Of a stretch of 64,000 bases of DNA, positions 50,159-58,308 are shown piece after piece. Positions within the stretch are counted from its first letter, which is position 1. The number at the start of each line of letters is the position of its first letter. Location: contig CANGNF010000015.1 of NCBI GenBank assembly GCA_947455205.1, forward strand, positions 34,884-98,883, in the 5' to 3' direction. The notes beneath the pieces are model-generated. The model was not told where the DNA came from. It saw nothing but the letters and a program-made list of their open reading frames with translations, and searched no databases. Source of the DNA: Acetobacteraceae bacterium. Lineage in GTDB: Bacteria > Pseudomonadota > Alphaproteobacteria > Acetobacterales > Acetobacteraceae. A program made the position numbers and the translations under genes.

Positions 50159-51112
50159 ATGCTTCGCCGTTCGCTGCTTGCCGCGCTTGCCGTGCCCGCC
50201 ATTGCCCGGGCGCAAGCTTGGCCGGACCATCCGGTGCGCTGGATCATCAACTTCCCGCCCGGCGGCGCGGCGGATACGCTGTCCCGCGCGCTGTGCGACA
50301 GCATCGGGGCCAAGCTGGGCCAGCCGCTGGTGCCGGAGAACCGGCCCGGCGCCGGCGGCATGGTCGGCGCCGACCTGGTGGCCAAGGCGCGCGGCGACAC
50401 GCATATCGTCATCATGTCCAACGCTGCGTCGCATGGCATCGGGCCGGTGCTGTACGCCAACGTGCCCTACGACACGCTGCGGAACTTCCAGCATGTCGCG
50501 CTGGTGGGCACCTTCCCCAGCGTGCTGTGCGTGAACACGGATTTCCCCGCCCGCACCCTGCCGGAGTTCATCGCCGAGGCGCGGAAGCGCGGCGGCATCA
50601 GCTATGGCAGCGGCGGCAACGGCACCATGAACCACCTGTGCGGCCAGCTGCTGGCCAAGGCGGCGGGGGTGGAGCTGACGCATGTGCCCTATCGCGGCAG
50701 TGCGCCGGCGCTGACGGACACCATGGGCGGGCAGATACCCGCGATCATGGAAAGCCTGCCGATCGCGCTGCCGCATATCCGCGCCGGGCGGCTGCGGCCC
50801 CTGGCCACCAGCGAGGCCACGCGCGCCGCGACCACGCCGGATGTGCCGACCTTCGCCGAGGCCGGCTACGCCGCGGCGCAGTCGACCAACTGGTTCGGCT
50901 TCTCGGTGCCGGCGGGCGTGCCGGCGGCGCTGGTGCAGCGCTGGGTCGGCGTGATCCATGAGGCGCTGGCCGATGCGAAGACTCGCGAGCGCTTCGGCAA
51001 TATCGGCGTGGTGCCGGGCACCGGCGGCCCGGCGGAATACACCGCCCTGGTGACCAACGAGCTGGCCCGCTGGCGCGAGGTGATCCGCGCCGGCAACATC
51101 AAGGCGGAGTAA
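50159..51112 (+). CDS. Bug/TctC-family substrate-binding protein (10 of 13)
   Basis: A 317-residue receptor in tandem with the preceding one. Leader MLRRSLLAALAVPAIARAQ, then INFPPGGAADTLSR and PENRPGAGGMVG. GAGGGA lies 9 nt before ATG 50159; a TTG at 50144 is less likely. It converges on the Bug gene at 51146-52099, giving three receptors in 3 kb. The two tandem genes are clearly diverged, so this is an old duplication or independent acquisition. Confidence 0.92.
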   Translation: MLRRSLLAALAVPAIARAQAWPDHPVRWIINFPPGGAADTLSRALCDSIGAKLGQPLVPENRPGAGGMVGADLVAKARGDTHIVIMSNAASHGIGPVLYANVPYDTLRNFQHVALVGTFPSVLCVNTDFPARTLPEFIAEARKRGGISYGSGGNGTMNHLCGQLLAKAAGVELTHVPYRGSAPALTDTMGGQIPAIMESLPIALPHIRAGRLRPLATSEATRAATTPDVPTFAEAGYAAAQSTNWFGFSVPAGVPAALVQRWVGVIHEALADAKTRERFGNIGVVPGTGGPAEYTALVTNELARWREVIRAGNIKAE

Positions 51113-51145
51113 GCCGCAGCGCCGGAGGGCGCGCGACCCCCTGCC

Positions 51146-52099
51146 CTACTGCTGCTCGATCCCCGCCGCCCTGGCGCGCTCGGCCAGCCAGGGGATCTGC
51201 TGGCGCAGCACGTCGGTGAACTTGCCCGGCGCGCCCGGGCCGGGGACATAGCCCAGCCCGGCCAGCTTGGTGACGATGGCCTGGTCGGCCAGCACCTTGT
51301 TCAGCGCCGCGTTGGCGCGGGCGATGATGGGCGCCGGCGTGGCCGCGGGCACCGAGATGCCGAACCAGAACACGAAGCCATAGCCGGGCAGCACGCTGGA
51401 CACCGGCGGCACGCCCGGCAGCAGCGCGAAGTCGGTGGGGTAGGTGCTGGCCAGCAGGCGGATGCGGCCTTCCCGCTGCTGCGCCAGCCCGGCGGGAATG
51501 TCGGTGAAGGTGCTGTCGATGCGCCCGGCCATCACGTCGGTCAGCGCTTCCGGCCCGCCGCGATAGGGAATGTTGGTCATCTCCACCCCCGCCATGCTGG
51601 CCAGCGTGGCGGAGGCGATGTGCGACGAGGAATTGCCGGTGCTGTAGGTCAGCTTGCCCGGGCTGGCCTTGGCCAGCTCGATCAACCCGCGCAAATCCTT
51701 GGCCGGATGGTCCGCCTTGACCGCCAGCACATAGGGGTTGTCGGCGACGTAGCCGATGCTGGCGAAATCCTTCAGCGGATCGTAGGGCAGGCGGCGGACG
51801 GTGTAGCTGTTCAGCGCGCCGTTGGTCACGCTCAGCACGGTCCAGGTGTGGCCATCCGCGGCGGCGCGGGCGCCGGCCTCGGTGCCCACCACGCCGTTGC
51901 CGCCGGCACGGTTCTCGATGATGACGGGCTGGCCGAGCTCACGGCCCAGCGGCTCCGCCAGGTTGCGGTGCAGCGTGTCCGTCACGCTGCCGGCCGGGAA
52001 GGCGATGATGATGCGGATGGGGCGGTCCGGCCACGCCTGCGCGCGGGCCAGGCTGGGCAGGATCAGGGGGGCGGCCAAAGCCGCGCGGCGCGTCAGCAT
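51146..52099 (-). CDS. Bug/TctC-family substrate-binding protein (11 of 13)
   Basis: A 317-residue receptor with leader MLTRRAALAAPLILPSLARAQ, then IAFPAGSVTDTLHR, where the usual PPGG is replaced by PAGS, and IENRAGGNGVVG. The ATG overlaps the stop of the dehydrogenase gene by one base (TGATG), so the receptor is translated right after that enzyme. A beta-hydroxy acid or its precursor is a reasonable ligand guess on that basis alone. Confidence 0.92.
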   Translation of the reverse strand: MLTRRAALAAPLILPSLARAQAWPDRPIRIIIAFPAGSVTDTLHRNLAEPLGRELGQPVIIENRAGGNGVVGTEAGARAAADGHTWTVLSVTNGALNSYTVRRLPYDPLKDFASIGYVADNPYVLAVKADHPAKDLRGLIELAKASPGKLTYSTGNSSSHIASATLASMAGVEMTNIPYRGGPEALTDVMAGRIDSTFTDIPAGLAQQREGRIRLLASTYPTDFALLPGVPPVSSVLPGYGFVFWFGISVPAATPAPIIARANAALNKVLADQAIVTKLAGLGYVPGPGAPGKFTDVLRQQIPWLAERARAAGIEQQ

Positions 52100-52974
52100 C
52101 AGTGCATCATCCCGAGGTAGCGGTGGATTTCGGTGCAGTCGACCTTCGGCCCCAGCACATCAACGGCTTCGTTGAACATCTCCAGTGCCGCCTTCAGCGC
52201 CACGGCGGGCTCGCCGGTTTCCTCGGCGATGGCGGCGGCGGTGGCCAGGTCCTTGCGCATCAGGCCAAGCTGGAAGCTGGGCGGGTAGGTCTTCTGGATC
52301 ATCGCCTGGGCCTTCAGCTCGGTCGCCACGTTGCGGCCGGAGGAGGCGTTGATCACGTCCGTCAGCACGTTCAGGTCCAGGCCCAGCTTCTCGCCCATGC
52401 GGAAGGCCTCGGCCGCCGCCAGCAGGCCGGCGCCGTAGAGGAAGTTGTTCAGCGCCTTGGCGGCATGGCCAGCGCCGGCGTCGCCGCAGCGGATCAGCTG
52501 TTCCCCCATGCCGGCCAGCACCGGCTGGGCCTTGGCCCAGGCGTCGTCGGTGCCGCCGAACATGATGGCCAGCGTGCCGGCGCGCGCCTTGGCGACACCG
52601 CCGGAGACCGGGGCGTCGGCGTACATGGCGCCCCTGGCCGCCACCAGCGGCGCCAGGCGGCGGGTTTCCGCGGGCAGGGAGGAGGACATGTCGATGACCA
52701 GCTGGCCTGGCTTCAGCGCCGCCAGCAGGCCGCCCTGCCCTTCCATGACGGCCGCGACCACCTTGCTGTCCGGCAGCATAAGCACCACCACCTCGGCGCC
52801 GGCGGCAACCTCGGCCGGCGTGGCGGCGAAGGCGACGGCGCTGGTGCCTTCCGCCAGGGCGTCGCGGGCGGCCGGGTTGCTGTCGCAGCCCAGCACATGG
52901 TGGCCGTGGCGCAGCAGGCTGCGCGCCATGGGCAGGCCCATCATGCCAAGGCCTATGAAGCCGATGCGCGCCAT
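52099..52974 (-). CDS. NAD(P)-dependent beta-hydroxy acid dehydrogenase (3-hydroxyisobutyrate dehydrogenase family)
   Basis: A 291-residue dehydrogenase. The Rossmann motif GFIGLGMMGLPMA is at residues 5-17, the substrate-binding DAPVSGGVAKARAGTL at 120-134, and the catalytic Lys is K173 in GHAAKALNNFLYG. Length and motifs match MmsB/GarR/tartronate semialdehyde reductases. Specificity within the family cannot be read by eye. GGAGGA precedes the ATG by 6 nt on the minus strand. It is first in a two-gene unit with a Bug receptor. Confidence 0.93.
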   Translation of the reverse strand: MARIGFIGLGMMGLPMARSLLRHGHHVLGCDSNPAARDALAEGTSAVAFAATPAEVAAGAEVVVLMLPDSKVVAAVMEGQGGLLAALKPGQLVIDMSSSLPAETRRLAPLVAARGAMYADAPVSGGVAKARAGTLAIMFGGTDDAWAKAQPVLAGMGEQLIRCGDAGAGHAAKALNNFLYGAGLLAAAEAFRMGEKLGLDLNVLTDVINASSGRNVATELKAQAMIQKTYPPSFQLGLMRKDLATAAAIAEETGEPAVALKAALEMFNEAVDVLGPKVDCTEIHRYLGMMH

Positions 52975-53061
52975 GGCGCTTCCTCCGAATTCTTGTCCCT
53001 GGATGTTTCGCCGCAGCGGCGGCGGATGGCAAGCCGGAGCGAGCCGGTAATCTTTGAGCGG

Positions 53062-53101
53062 GTGATTCACGCCTTTCGGCGATTCCGCCTCAGGCGATCA
53101 C
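53062..53101 (+). repeat. Structured intergenic repeat, copy B
   Basis: A 40-nt element: outer stem GTGAT/ATCAC, unpaired TCA, second stem CGCCT/AGGCG, inner hairpin GGCG-ATTC-CGCC. Compared with copy C, the outermost pair is swapped (G-C for C-G) and stem 2 changes in compensating pairs. It ends 10 nt before the MFS start codon, in the place where a ribosome-binding site would be expected. Confidence 0.75.
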
Positions 53102-53111
53102 ACGCTACGCT

Positions 53112-54344
53112 ATGGTCGTGATGAAATTCCCCACCTGGGTGGCCGCGCTGGGCGCCACGCTGCTGATGCAGGCCGTGGCCAGCTACCTCAGCCAGACCCT
53201 GCCCGTGGTGGCGCCGCTGCTGACCGCCAGCGCTGGGCTGCGGCCGGAGGCGATTGGCCTGCTGAACGGGCTAGGTTCCGCCGGCACGGTGCTGGTGCTG
53301 CTGTGCGGCGGGCCGCTGCTGGCGCGCTTTGGCCCGGTGCGCGCCTTGCAGGGCGGCGCGCTGCTTTCCGCTGTGGGGCTGGGGCTGGCGCTGCTGGGTG
53401 GCGCGCCGGCGCTGCTGCTGGCCTCCCTGCTGTTGGGCGCGGGGTATGGGCCTTCGGCGCCCGCGGGCAGCCGGATATTGGCGGCCACGGCGCCGCCTGG
53501 GCATCGGACGCTGATCTTTTCCATCAAGCAGTCCGGCGCGCTGCTGGGCGGCGGTGCCGCGGGGCTGCTGGCGCCGCTGGCGGCGGGCTGGGGCGGCTGG
53601 CCGGCGGCGATCTGGCTGGGGGTGGCGATCTCGGCCGTGGCGGCGCTGCTGATCCAGCCGCTGCGGGCACAGCTGGATGCCGAACGCGAGCCGGCCACGC
53701 CGATCCGGCTGGGGGCGATCTTCAGCTGGCGCAACCTGGCTTCCCCGTTGAAGGCGCTGGCCCTGGACCCGCTGCTGTGGCCGCTGACCCTGCTGGGCAT
53801 GGCCTTCGCGGTGGTGCAGGGCTGCCTGTTCAGCTTCACGGTTTCCTGGCTGGTGGAGCTGCGCGGGCTGACGCTGGCGGCGGCGGGGCTGGCCTTTGCC
53901 GCCATGCAGGGCTGCGGCATGGTCGCGCGGATATTGCTGGCCATGCTGGCGGACCGCACCGGCAATACCGCGCGCAACCTGGTGGTGCAGGCCTTCCTGG
54001 CCGCCGGCGCCATCACCGGGCTGGCGCTGCTGCCTGCCGACGCCGGGTTTGGGCTTGTGGCGCTGCTGTGCGGGCTGTGCGGGCTGCTGGGCGCCAGCTG
54101 GAACGGGCTGATGCTGGCCGAGGTGGCGCGGCTGGTGCCACCCGCGAAGATCTCGGACGCGACCAGCGGCTGCACGCTGGTGATCTTCTGCGGCTACACG
54201 GTGGGGCCGGCGGGGTTTGCCGCGCTGGTGGGGGCGACCGGGGATTGGCGGCTGGCCTTCCTGCTGGTGGCGGCGCAGGTGGCGCTGGCCGGGCTGGCGG
54301 TGGGCGCGCTGTTGTTGCGCCGGCGTCGCCCGCTTGCGGGCTGA
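53112..54344 (+). CDS. Major facilitator superfamily (MFS) transporter
   Basis: A 410-residue carrier with 12 hydrophobic segments in two halves. The loop 2-3 region reads LLARFGPVRALQGGAL, and AGYGPSAPAGSRIL in segment 4-5 resembles the substrate path of CynX/NarK-like or aromatic acid MFS carriers; the half-way loop is at residues 190-215. No Shine-Dalgarno is visible: the 10 nt before ATG 53112 follow directly after repeat copy B, and ATG 53121 would be no better. The FAD monooxygenase gene follows 60 nt later, suggesting uptake of that enzyme's substrate. Confidence 0.9.
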   Translation: MVVMKFPTWVAALGATLLMQAVASYLSQTLPVVAPLLTASAGLRPEAIGLLNGLGSAGTVLVLLCGGPLLARFGPVRALQGGALLSAVGLGLALLGGAPALLLASLLLGAGYGPSAPAGSRILAATAPPGHRTLIFSIKQSGALLGGGAAGLLAPLAAGWGGWPAAIWLGVAISAVAALLIQPLRAQLDAEREPATPIRLGAIFSWRNLASPLKALALDPLLWPLTLLGMAFAVVQGCLFSFTVSWLVELRGLTLAAAGLAFAAMQGCGMVARILLAMLADRTGNTARNLVVQAFLAAGAITGLALLPADAGFGLVALLCGLCGLLGASWNGLMLAEVARLVPPAKISDATSGCTLVIFCGYTVGPAGFAALVGATGDWRLAFLLVAAQVALAGLAVGALLLRRRRPLAG

Positions 54345-54404
54345 ACCGGCGCGCCGCAGAGTGCCGCGCAACAACGCCATCACGCCGAACCCGGAGAGTT
54401 GAGA

Positions 54405-55595
54405 ATGTCGGTTGCGAATGCGCCGGTGATCGTGGCGGGCGCTGGCCCGGTGGGGCTGGCCGCGGCGGCGGAGCTGCTGCGCCACGGTGTGGATGTGCTG
54501 GTGCTGGAGGCCGAGTCCGGCCTGCCCTATGAGCTGCGCGCCAGCACCTTCCACGCGCCCACGCTGGACATGCTGGACCAGTACGGCGCGACGGCGCCGA
54601 TGATCGCGCAGGGGCTGGTGGCGCCCTTCGTGCAGTACCGCACGCGCGACCAGCAGATGATCGCGGAGTTCGACTTCCGCTGCCTCAGCGACCTGGTGAA
54701 GCACCCCTACCGGGTGCAGGTGGAGCAGTTCAAGCTGACCCACATCCTCGCGGGGTTGCTGGGAGCGAAGCCGGGGTTCCAGCTGCGCTTCAACGCCAAG
54801 GTGGAGAGCGCCGAGGATCTGGGCGACCAGGTGCGGGTGACGCTGGCCGATGGCAGCGTGCTGCACACGCCCTGGCTGATCGGCGCCGATGGCGCGCACA
54901 GCGCGGTGCGCCGCAGCCAGGGGATCGAGTTCGAGGGCTTCACCTGGGCCGAGCGCTTCCTGGTGCTGTCGACGCCGTTCGAGTTCGGCGACGTGATCCC
55001 CAACCTGGCGGACGTGACCTACTACGCCGACCCCGGCGAGTGGTTCTTTCTGCTGCGGGTGCCCGGGCTGTGGCGGGCGATGTTCCCGGTGGCGGCCGAG
55101 GTGAGCGAGGAGACGGTGATGACCGACGCCTTCGCTGAGGAACGCATGGCCGGGGTGCTGCCGGGGCGCGGCGGCTATGAGATCCGGCACCGGACGCTGT
55201 ACCGGGTGCATCAGCGGGTGGCGAAGACCTTCCGCCAGGGCCGCGTGCTGCTGGCCGGCGATGCCGCGCATATCAACAATCCCCTCGGCGGCATGGGGCT
55301 GAATGGCGGCGTGCACGACGCGGTCAACCTGGGCGCCAAGCTGGCGCGGGTGATCGCGGGCGAGAGCGACGCGCTGCTGGACCTGTACGACCGCCAGCGC
55401 CGCGGCGTGACGGTGGAGCATGTGCAGAAACAGACCATCCAGAACAAGCAGAACCTGGAGGCCAAGGACCCCGAGGCCGCCCGCGCCTTCCGCCAGCGAT
55501 TGAGCGAGACGGCGGCCGACCCGGCAAAGGCACGGGAATATCTGTTCGGCATCTCCATGCTGGGCAGCCTGAAGCGGGCGGAGGAAATCCAGTGA
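54405..55595 (+). CDS. FAD-dependent aromatic monooxygenase (PheA/TfdB/MhpA family)
   Basis: A 396-residue class A flavoprotein monooxygenase. It has the GAGPVGLAAA dinucleotide motif at residues 10-19, E35 after strand 2 (VLEAESGL), the DG motif in LIGADGAHSAVR near 163-174, and the GD motif in VLLAGDAAHINNPLGGMGLNGG near 282-303. The enzyme uses NAD(P)H and oxygen to hydroxylate an aromatic ring. It lacks the C-terminal thioredoxin-like domain of phenol hydroxylase. GGAGAG precedes ATG 54405. Its stop overlaps the GTG of a Bug receptor gene (GTGA). Confidence 0.92.
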   Translation: MSVANAPVIVAGAGPVGLAAAAELLRHGVDVLVLEAESGLPYELRASTFHAPTLDMLDQYGATAPMIAQGLVAPFVQYRTRDQQMIAEFDFRCLSDLVKHPYRVQVEQFKLTHILAGLLGAKPGFQLRFNAKVESAEDLGDQVRVTLADGSVLHTPWLIGADGAHSAVRRSQGIEFEGFTWAERFLVLSTPFEFGDVIPNLADVTYYADPGEWFFLLRVPGLWRAMFPVAAEVSEETVMTDAFAEERMAGVLPGRGGYEIRHRTLYRVHQRVAKTFRQGRVLLAGDAAHINNPLGGMGLNGGVHDAVNLGAKLARVIAGESDALLDLYDRQRRGVTVEHVQKQTIQNKQNLEAKDPEAARAFRQRLSETAADPAKAREYLFGISMLGSLKRAEEIQ

Positions 55596-56557
55596 TCGCG
55601 CGCCGCGCGCTGCTGGGCGCGGCGCTGGCCACGCCGGGGCTGGCTTCGGCGCAGGAGGCATGGCCGGCGCGGTCGCTGCGCTTCGTGGTGCCGTATCCGC
55701 CGGGTGGGGCCAGCGACTTCATCGCGCGGATCGCGGCGGAGCATATGTCGCGCACGCTCGGGCAGGCGATCGTCATTGAGAATCGCGGTGGCGCGGCCGG
55801 CAACCTGGGCACCGAGCAGGTGGCGCGGGCGGCGGCGGATGGCTACACGCTGGGGCTGGGCGCGATCGGGACGCTGGCGGTGAACCGCTTTCTGTTCCGC
55901 AGCCTGCCATTCAACCCGGATGCGGATTTCACGCCCGTGTCGCTGCTGGCGCTGGTGCCGAACCTGATGGTGGTGCCGCCTTCCCTGCCGGTGAACACGG
56001 TGCAGGAGTTCGTCACCTGGGCGAAGGCGCAGGGCGCGGCGGTGAATTTCGGCAGCATCGGCAATGGGACGAGCCAGCATCTGGCCGGCGTGCAGTTCAA
56101 CATGCTGACGGGCACGCAGATGGTGCATGTGCCGTACCGCGAGAGCGCCCAGGTGAATACCGACCTGATGGAAGGCCGCGTGCAGGTGCTGTTCCAATCG
56201 ATCTCCGGCGCGGTGACGGATCTGGCCAAGACCGGCCGGATGAAGGCGCTGGCCGTCACCGGCGAAGACCGGGTGCCGGCCTTCGCGGAGTTGCCGACGC
56301 TGAAGGAGGTGGGGATCAACGTCACCACCGTCGGCTGGTTCGGGCTGGTGGTGCCGGCCGGCGTGCCGCAGCGCATTGTGGACAGGCTGGAAGCCGCCGC
56401 GGAAGCCGCGATGCGCGACCCCGCCGTGGTGGCGCGCGTTTCGGCCGGCGGCAGCGTGGCGCGGGCGCAGGGGGCTTCCGCCTTCACCATCTTCATTGCC
56501 GAGGAAACCGAGCGGCTGCGCGCGATCGTGCGGGCTTCCGGCGCGACGGCGGATTAG
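55592..56557 (+). CDS. Bug/TctC-family substrate-binding protein (12 of 13)
   Basis: A 321-residue receptor starting on GTG (overlapping the monooxygenase stop as GTGA). Leader MIARRALLGAALATPGLASAQ, then VVPYPPGGASDFIAR and IENRGGAAGNLG. The coupling predicts co-production with the FAD monooxygenase, so an aromatic acid ligand is the best guess. It is followed 55 nt later by a DUF2848 gene in the same direction. Confidence 0.93.
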   Translation: MIARRALLGAALATPGLASAQEAWPARSLRFVVPYPPGGASDFIARIAAEHMSRTLGQAIVIENRGGAAGNLGTEQVARAAADGYTLGLGAIGTLAVNRFLFRSLPFNPDADFTPVSLLALVPNLMVVPPSLPVNTVQEFVTWAKAQGAAVNFGSIGNGTSQHLAGVQFNMLTGTQMVHVPYRESAQVNTDLMEGRVQVLFQSISGAVTDLAKTGRMKALAVTGEDRVPAFAELPTLKEVGINVTTVGWFGLVVPAGVPQRIVDRLEAAAEAAMRDPAVVARVSAGGSVARAQGASAFTIFIAEETERLRAIVRASGATAD

Positions 56558-56612
56558 GGACAGGCCAACCGGCGCGCAGGGCGTCGCCGCTGGCGCAGCA
56601 ACAGGACCGACG

Positions 56613-57296
56613 ATGCATCACCTGAACTTCGAATTCCGCAGCAAGGGCGCCAGCGAGCATCGCAGCGTGCCGATCCGCGACCTGGTCATCGCCGGCTGGA
56701 CCGGGCGCGACATGCACAAGGTGCAGGAGCATATCGAGGAGCTGGCCGCGATCGGCGTGGCGCCGCCGGCGACGGTGCCTTGCTTCTACCGCGGGTCCAC
56801 GCTGCTGCTGACGACCGACGACCAGATCGATTGCCTGGGCGCCGAGAGCAGCGGCGAGGCTGAGTTCTTCCTGCTGCTGCGGGAAGACGGCTGGTGGGTG
56901 GGCGCCGGCAGCGACCACACCGACCGCAAGGTGGAGGCGTATTCGATCACGGTTTCCAAGCAGATGTGCCCGAAGCCCGTGGCGCCCGTGCTGTGGAAGT
57001 TCGAGGAGGTGGCCGACCACTGGGACCAGCTGGTCATCCATTCCGAGGTGGATGACGGCAGCGGCTTCGTCACCTACCAGCAGGGCAGCATCGCCGCCAT
57101 GCGCGACCCGCGCGATTTGATTACGCGCTATGAGGCGGCGGTGGGCAAGCCGGGGCCGGATACGCTGATGTTCGGCGGCACGCTGCCGGTGCATGGCGGC
57201 ATCCGCGCGCGGGCGAAGTTCCGCTTCTCGCTGCATGACCCGGTGCGCGGCGAGACGATCCGCCACGCCTACACCACCCGCTGGCTGCCGAACTAG
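56613..57296 (+). CDS. DUF2848 family protein
   Basis: A 227-residue protein matching the DUF2848 family as I remember it: N-terminal LNFEFRSKGASEHRSVPIRDLVIAGWTGRD, VPCFYRGSTLLLTTDDQIDCLGAESSGEAEF in the middle, and a C-terminal half ending RHAYTTRWLPN. No biochemical role is known to me. The acidic E-S-S-G-E-A-E segment, the D-x-x-D-R-K-V-E stretch and the late E-D/H residues could bind a metal, a fumarylacetoacetase-like arrangement. It lies between a Bug receptor and a cupin in the aromatic module, which suggests a hydrolase or isomerase of a ring-cleavage product, by inference. Confidence 0.8.
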   Translation: MHHLNFEFRSKGASEHRSVPIRDLVIAGWTGRDMHKVQEHIEELAAIGVAPPATVPCFYRGSTLLLTTDDQIDCLGAESSGEAEFFLLLREDGWWVGAGSDHTDRKVEAYSITVSKQMCPKPVAPVLWKFEEVADHWDQLVIHSEVDDGSGFVTYQQGSIAAMRDPRDLITRYEAAVGKPGPDTLMFGGTLPVHGGIRARAKFRFSLHDPVRGETIRHAYTTRWLPN

Positions 57297-57348
57297 CGTC
57301 CGGTCGCCACAGCGCTGACCGGCCGCGCATTTCTGAGGGGATACGACG

Positions 57349-57735
57349 ATGGCGATCGAGAAAGAGCACCTGGAATTCCACAAGCCGGACCTCAGCGAGG
57401 GCTGGCACAACCCCGACTACTACCCCGAGGGGATCGAGCAGAAGATCCTGGCGGGCTTCCTGGATGAGGGGAACAAGCGCGGCCACCGCACGCGGCTGCT
57501 GCGCTTCGCGCCGGGCAAGTTCACCACGGCGCCCTTCGTGCACGACTATTGGGAAGAGGTGTGGCTGGTCAGCGGCGATTTGATCGTCGGCAACGACGCG
57601 GATGGCAAGGGCGGCGAAAGCTTCACCGAGATGGCCTATGCCTGCCGCCCGCCGGGCGCCGCGCACGGGCCGTTCAAGAGCGAGACCGGCTGCGTGCTGA
57701 TGGAGTTGCACTACTACGACGAGACCAAGAAGTAG
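57349..57735 (+). CDS. Cupin-domain protein
   Basis: A 128-residue single-domain cupin. Metal-site candidates are H64 (FVHDYWEEVWLVSG) with E68/E69 in the first motif and H104 (GAAHGPFKSE) in the second motif. The order H-x-Y-x-E-E-V-W-x-V-x-G resembles ChrR-like or quercetinase-like cupins. It probably acts on a small organic metabolite; dioxygenase, isomerase and sensor roles are all possible. It closes the plus-strand run starting with the MFS carrier and is followed by two hairpin elements. Confidence 0.85.
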   Translation: MAIEKEHLEFHKPDLSEGWHNPDYYPEGIEQKILAGFLDEGNKRGHRTRLLRFAPGKFTTAPFVHDYWEEVWLVSGDLIVGNDADGKGGESFTEMAYACRPPGAAHGPFKSETGCVLMELHYYDETKK

Positions 57736-57765
57736 CGCGGAGGCGCCGCCCCGCGCGGCCGGGCA

Positions 57766-57795
57766 GTGATCACCGCTCACTGAAGCGATGATCAC
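57766..57795 (+). repeat. Hairpin adjacent to structured repeat copy C
   Basis: GTGATCA (57766-57772) pairs with TGATCAC (57789-57795); inside it CGCT (57774-57777) pairs with AGCG (57784-57787) around a 6-nt loop. It resembles the outer part of the repeat family (GTGAT...ATCAC) but lacks the inner hairpin, so it may be a degenerate relative. It lies between the cupin stop and copy C. Confidence 0.55.
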
Positions 57796-57816
57796 CGTCC
57801 AGCTTCCTTCGGGAGA

Positions 57817-57856
57817 CTGATTCACGGCTTTCGGCGATACCGCCGCAGCCGATCAG
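57817..57856 (+). repeat. Structured intergenic repeat, copy C
   Basis: A 40-nt element: outer stem CTGAT/ATCAG, unpaired TCA, second stem CGGCT/AGCCG, inner hairpin GGCG-ATAC-CGCC. It lies between the convergent cupin and GNAT genes, 2 nt from the GNAT stop, so unlike the other three copies it is in a 3-prime region. It could serve as a terminator, but there is no T-run. Confidence 0.75.
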
Positions 57857-57858
57857 GC

Positions 57859-58308
57859 TCAAAGCGCGTAGCGGTAGATGATGAAGCCGGAGCGCTCGGC
57901 CAGCTTGTTGTACAGCGCCTGGGCGGCGGCGTTGCTCTCATGCGTCTGCCAGTAGACGCGGAAGGCGCCGGCTGCCTTCGCGCGGGCGTAGACCGCCTCG
58001 ATCAAGGCGCGGCCGACGCCCTGGCCGCGGGTTTCCGGCGTGGTGAACAGGTCGGCCAGGTAGCAGTTCGGCTCCACCATGTTGGTGCTGCCGTGGAACA
58101 GGTAGTGCACCAGGCCGACCAGGCGGCCCTCCTGCTCGGCCACCAGCGCGTGCATCGGCTCGGCCGGGTCGAGGAAGCGGGACCAGGTTACCAGCGTCGT
58201 CGCCGCCGGCACCGCAGACGGCCCGACGCGCTCATAGAAGGCGTTGTAGCCGGCCCAGAGCGGCGCCCAGCCTGCGTAGTCGGCCGCGGTGACCGGGCGG
58301 ACCCGCAT
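57859..58308 (-). CDS. GNAT-family N-acetyltransferase
   Basis: A 149-residue acetyltransferase. It has VRPVTAADYAGWAPLW at the N-terminus, the acetyl-CoA pyrophosphate loop ETRGQGVGRALIEAVYARAK (R/Q-x-x-G-x-G/A) near residues 90-110, and a C-terminal YRVYWQTHESNAAAQALYNKLAE. The Y near the end of that segment is the usual general acid. The acceptor (amine, amino acid or protein) is unknown. ATG 58308 overlaps the hydratase stop (TGATG); a GTG at 58311 is an alternative. It is coupled to the enoyl-CoA hydratase gene. Confidence 0.9.
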   Translation of the reverse strand: MRVRPVTAADYAGWAPLWAGYNAFYERVGPSAVPAATTLVTWSRFLDPAEPMHALVAEQEGRLVGLVHYLFHGSTNMVEPNCYLADLFTTPETRGQGVGRALIEAVYARAKAAGAFRVYWQTHESNAAAQALYNKLAERSGFIIYRYAL

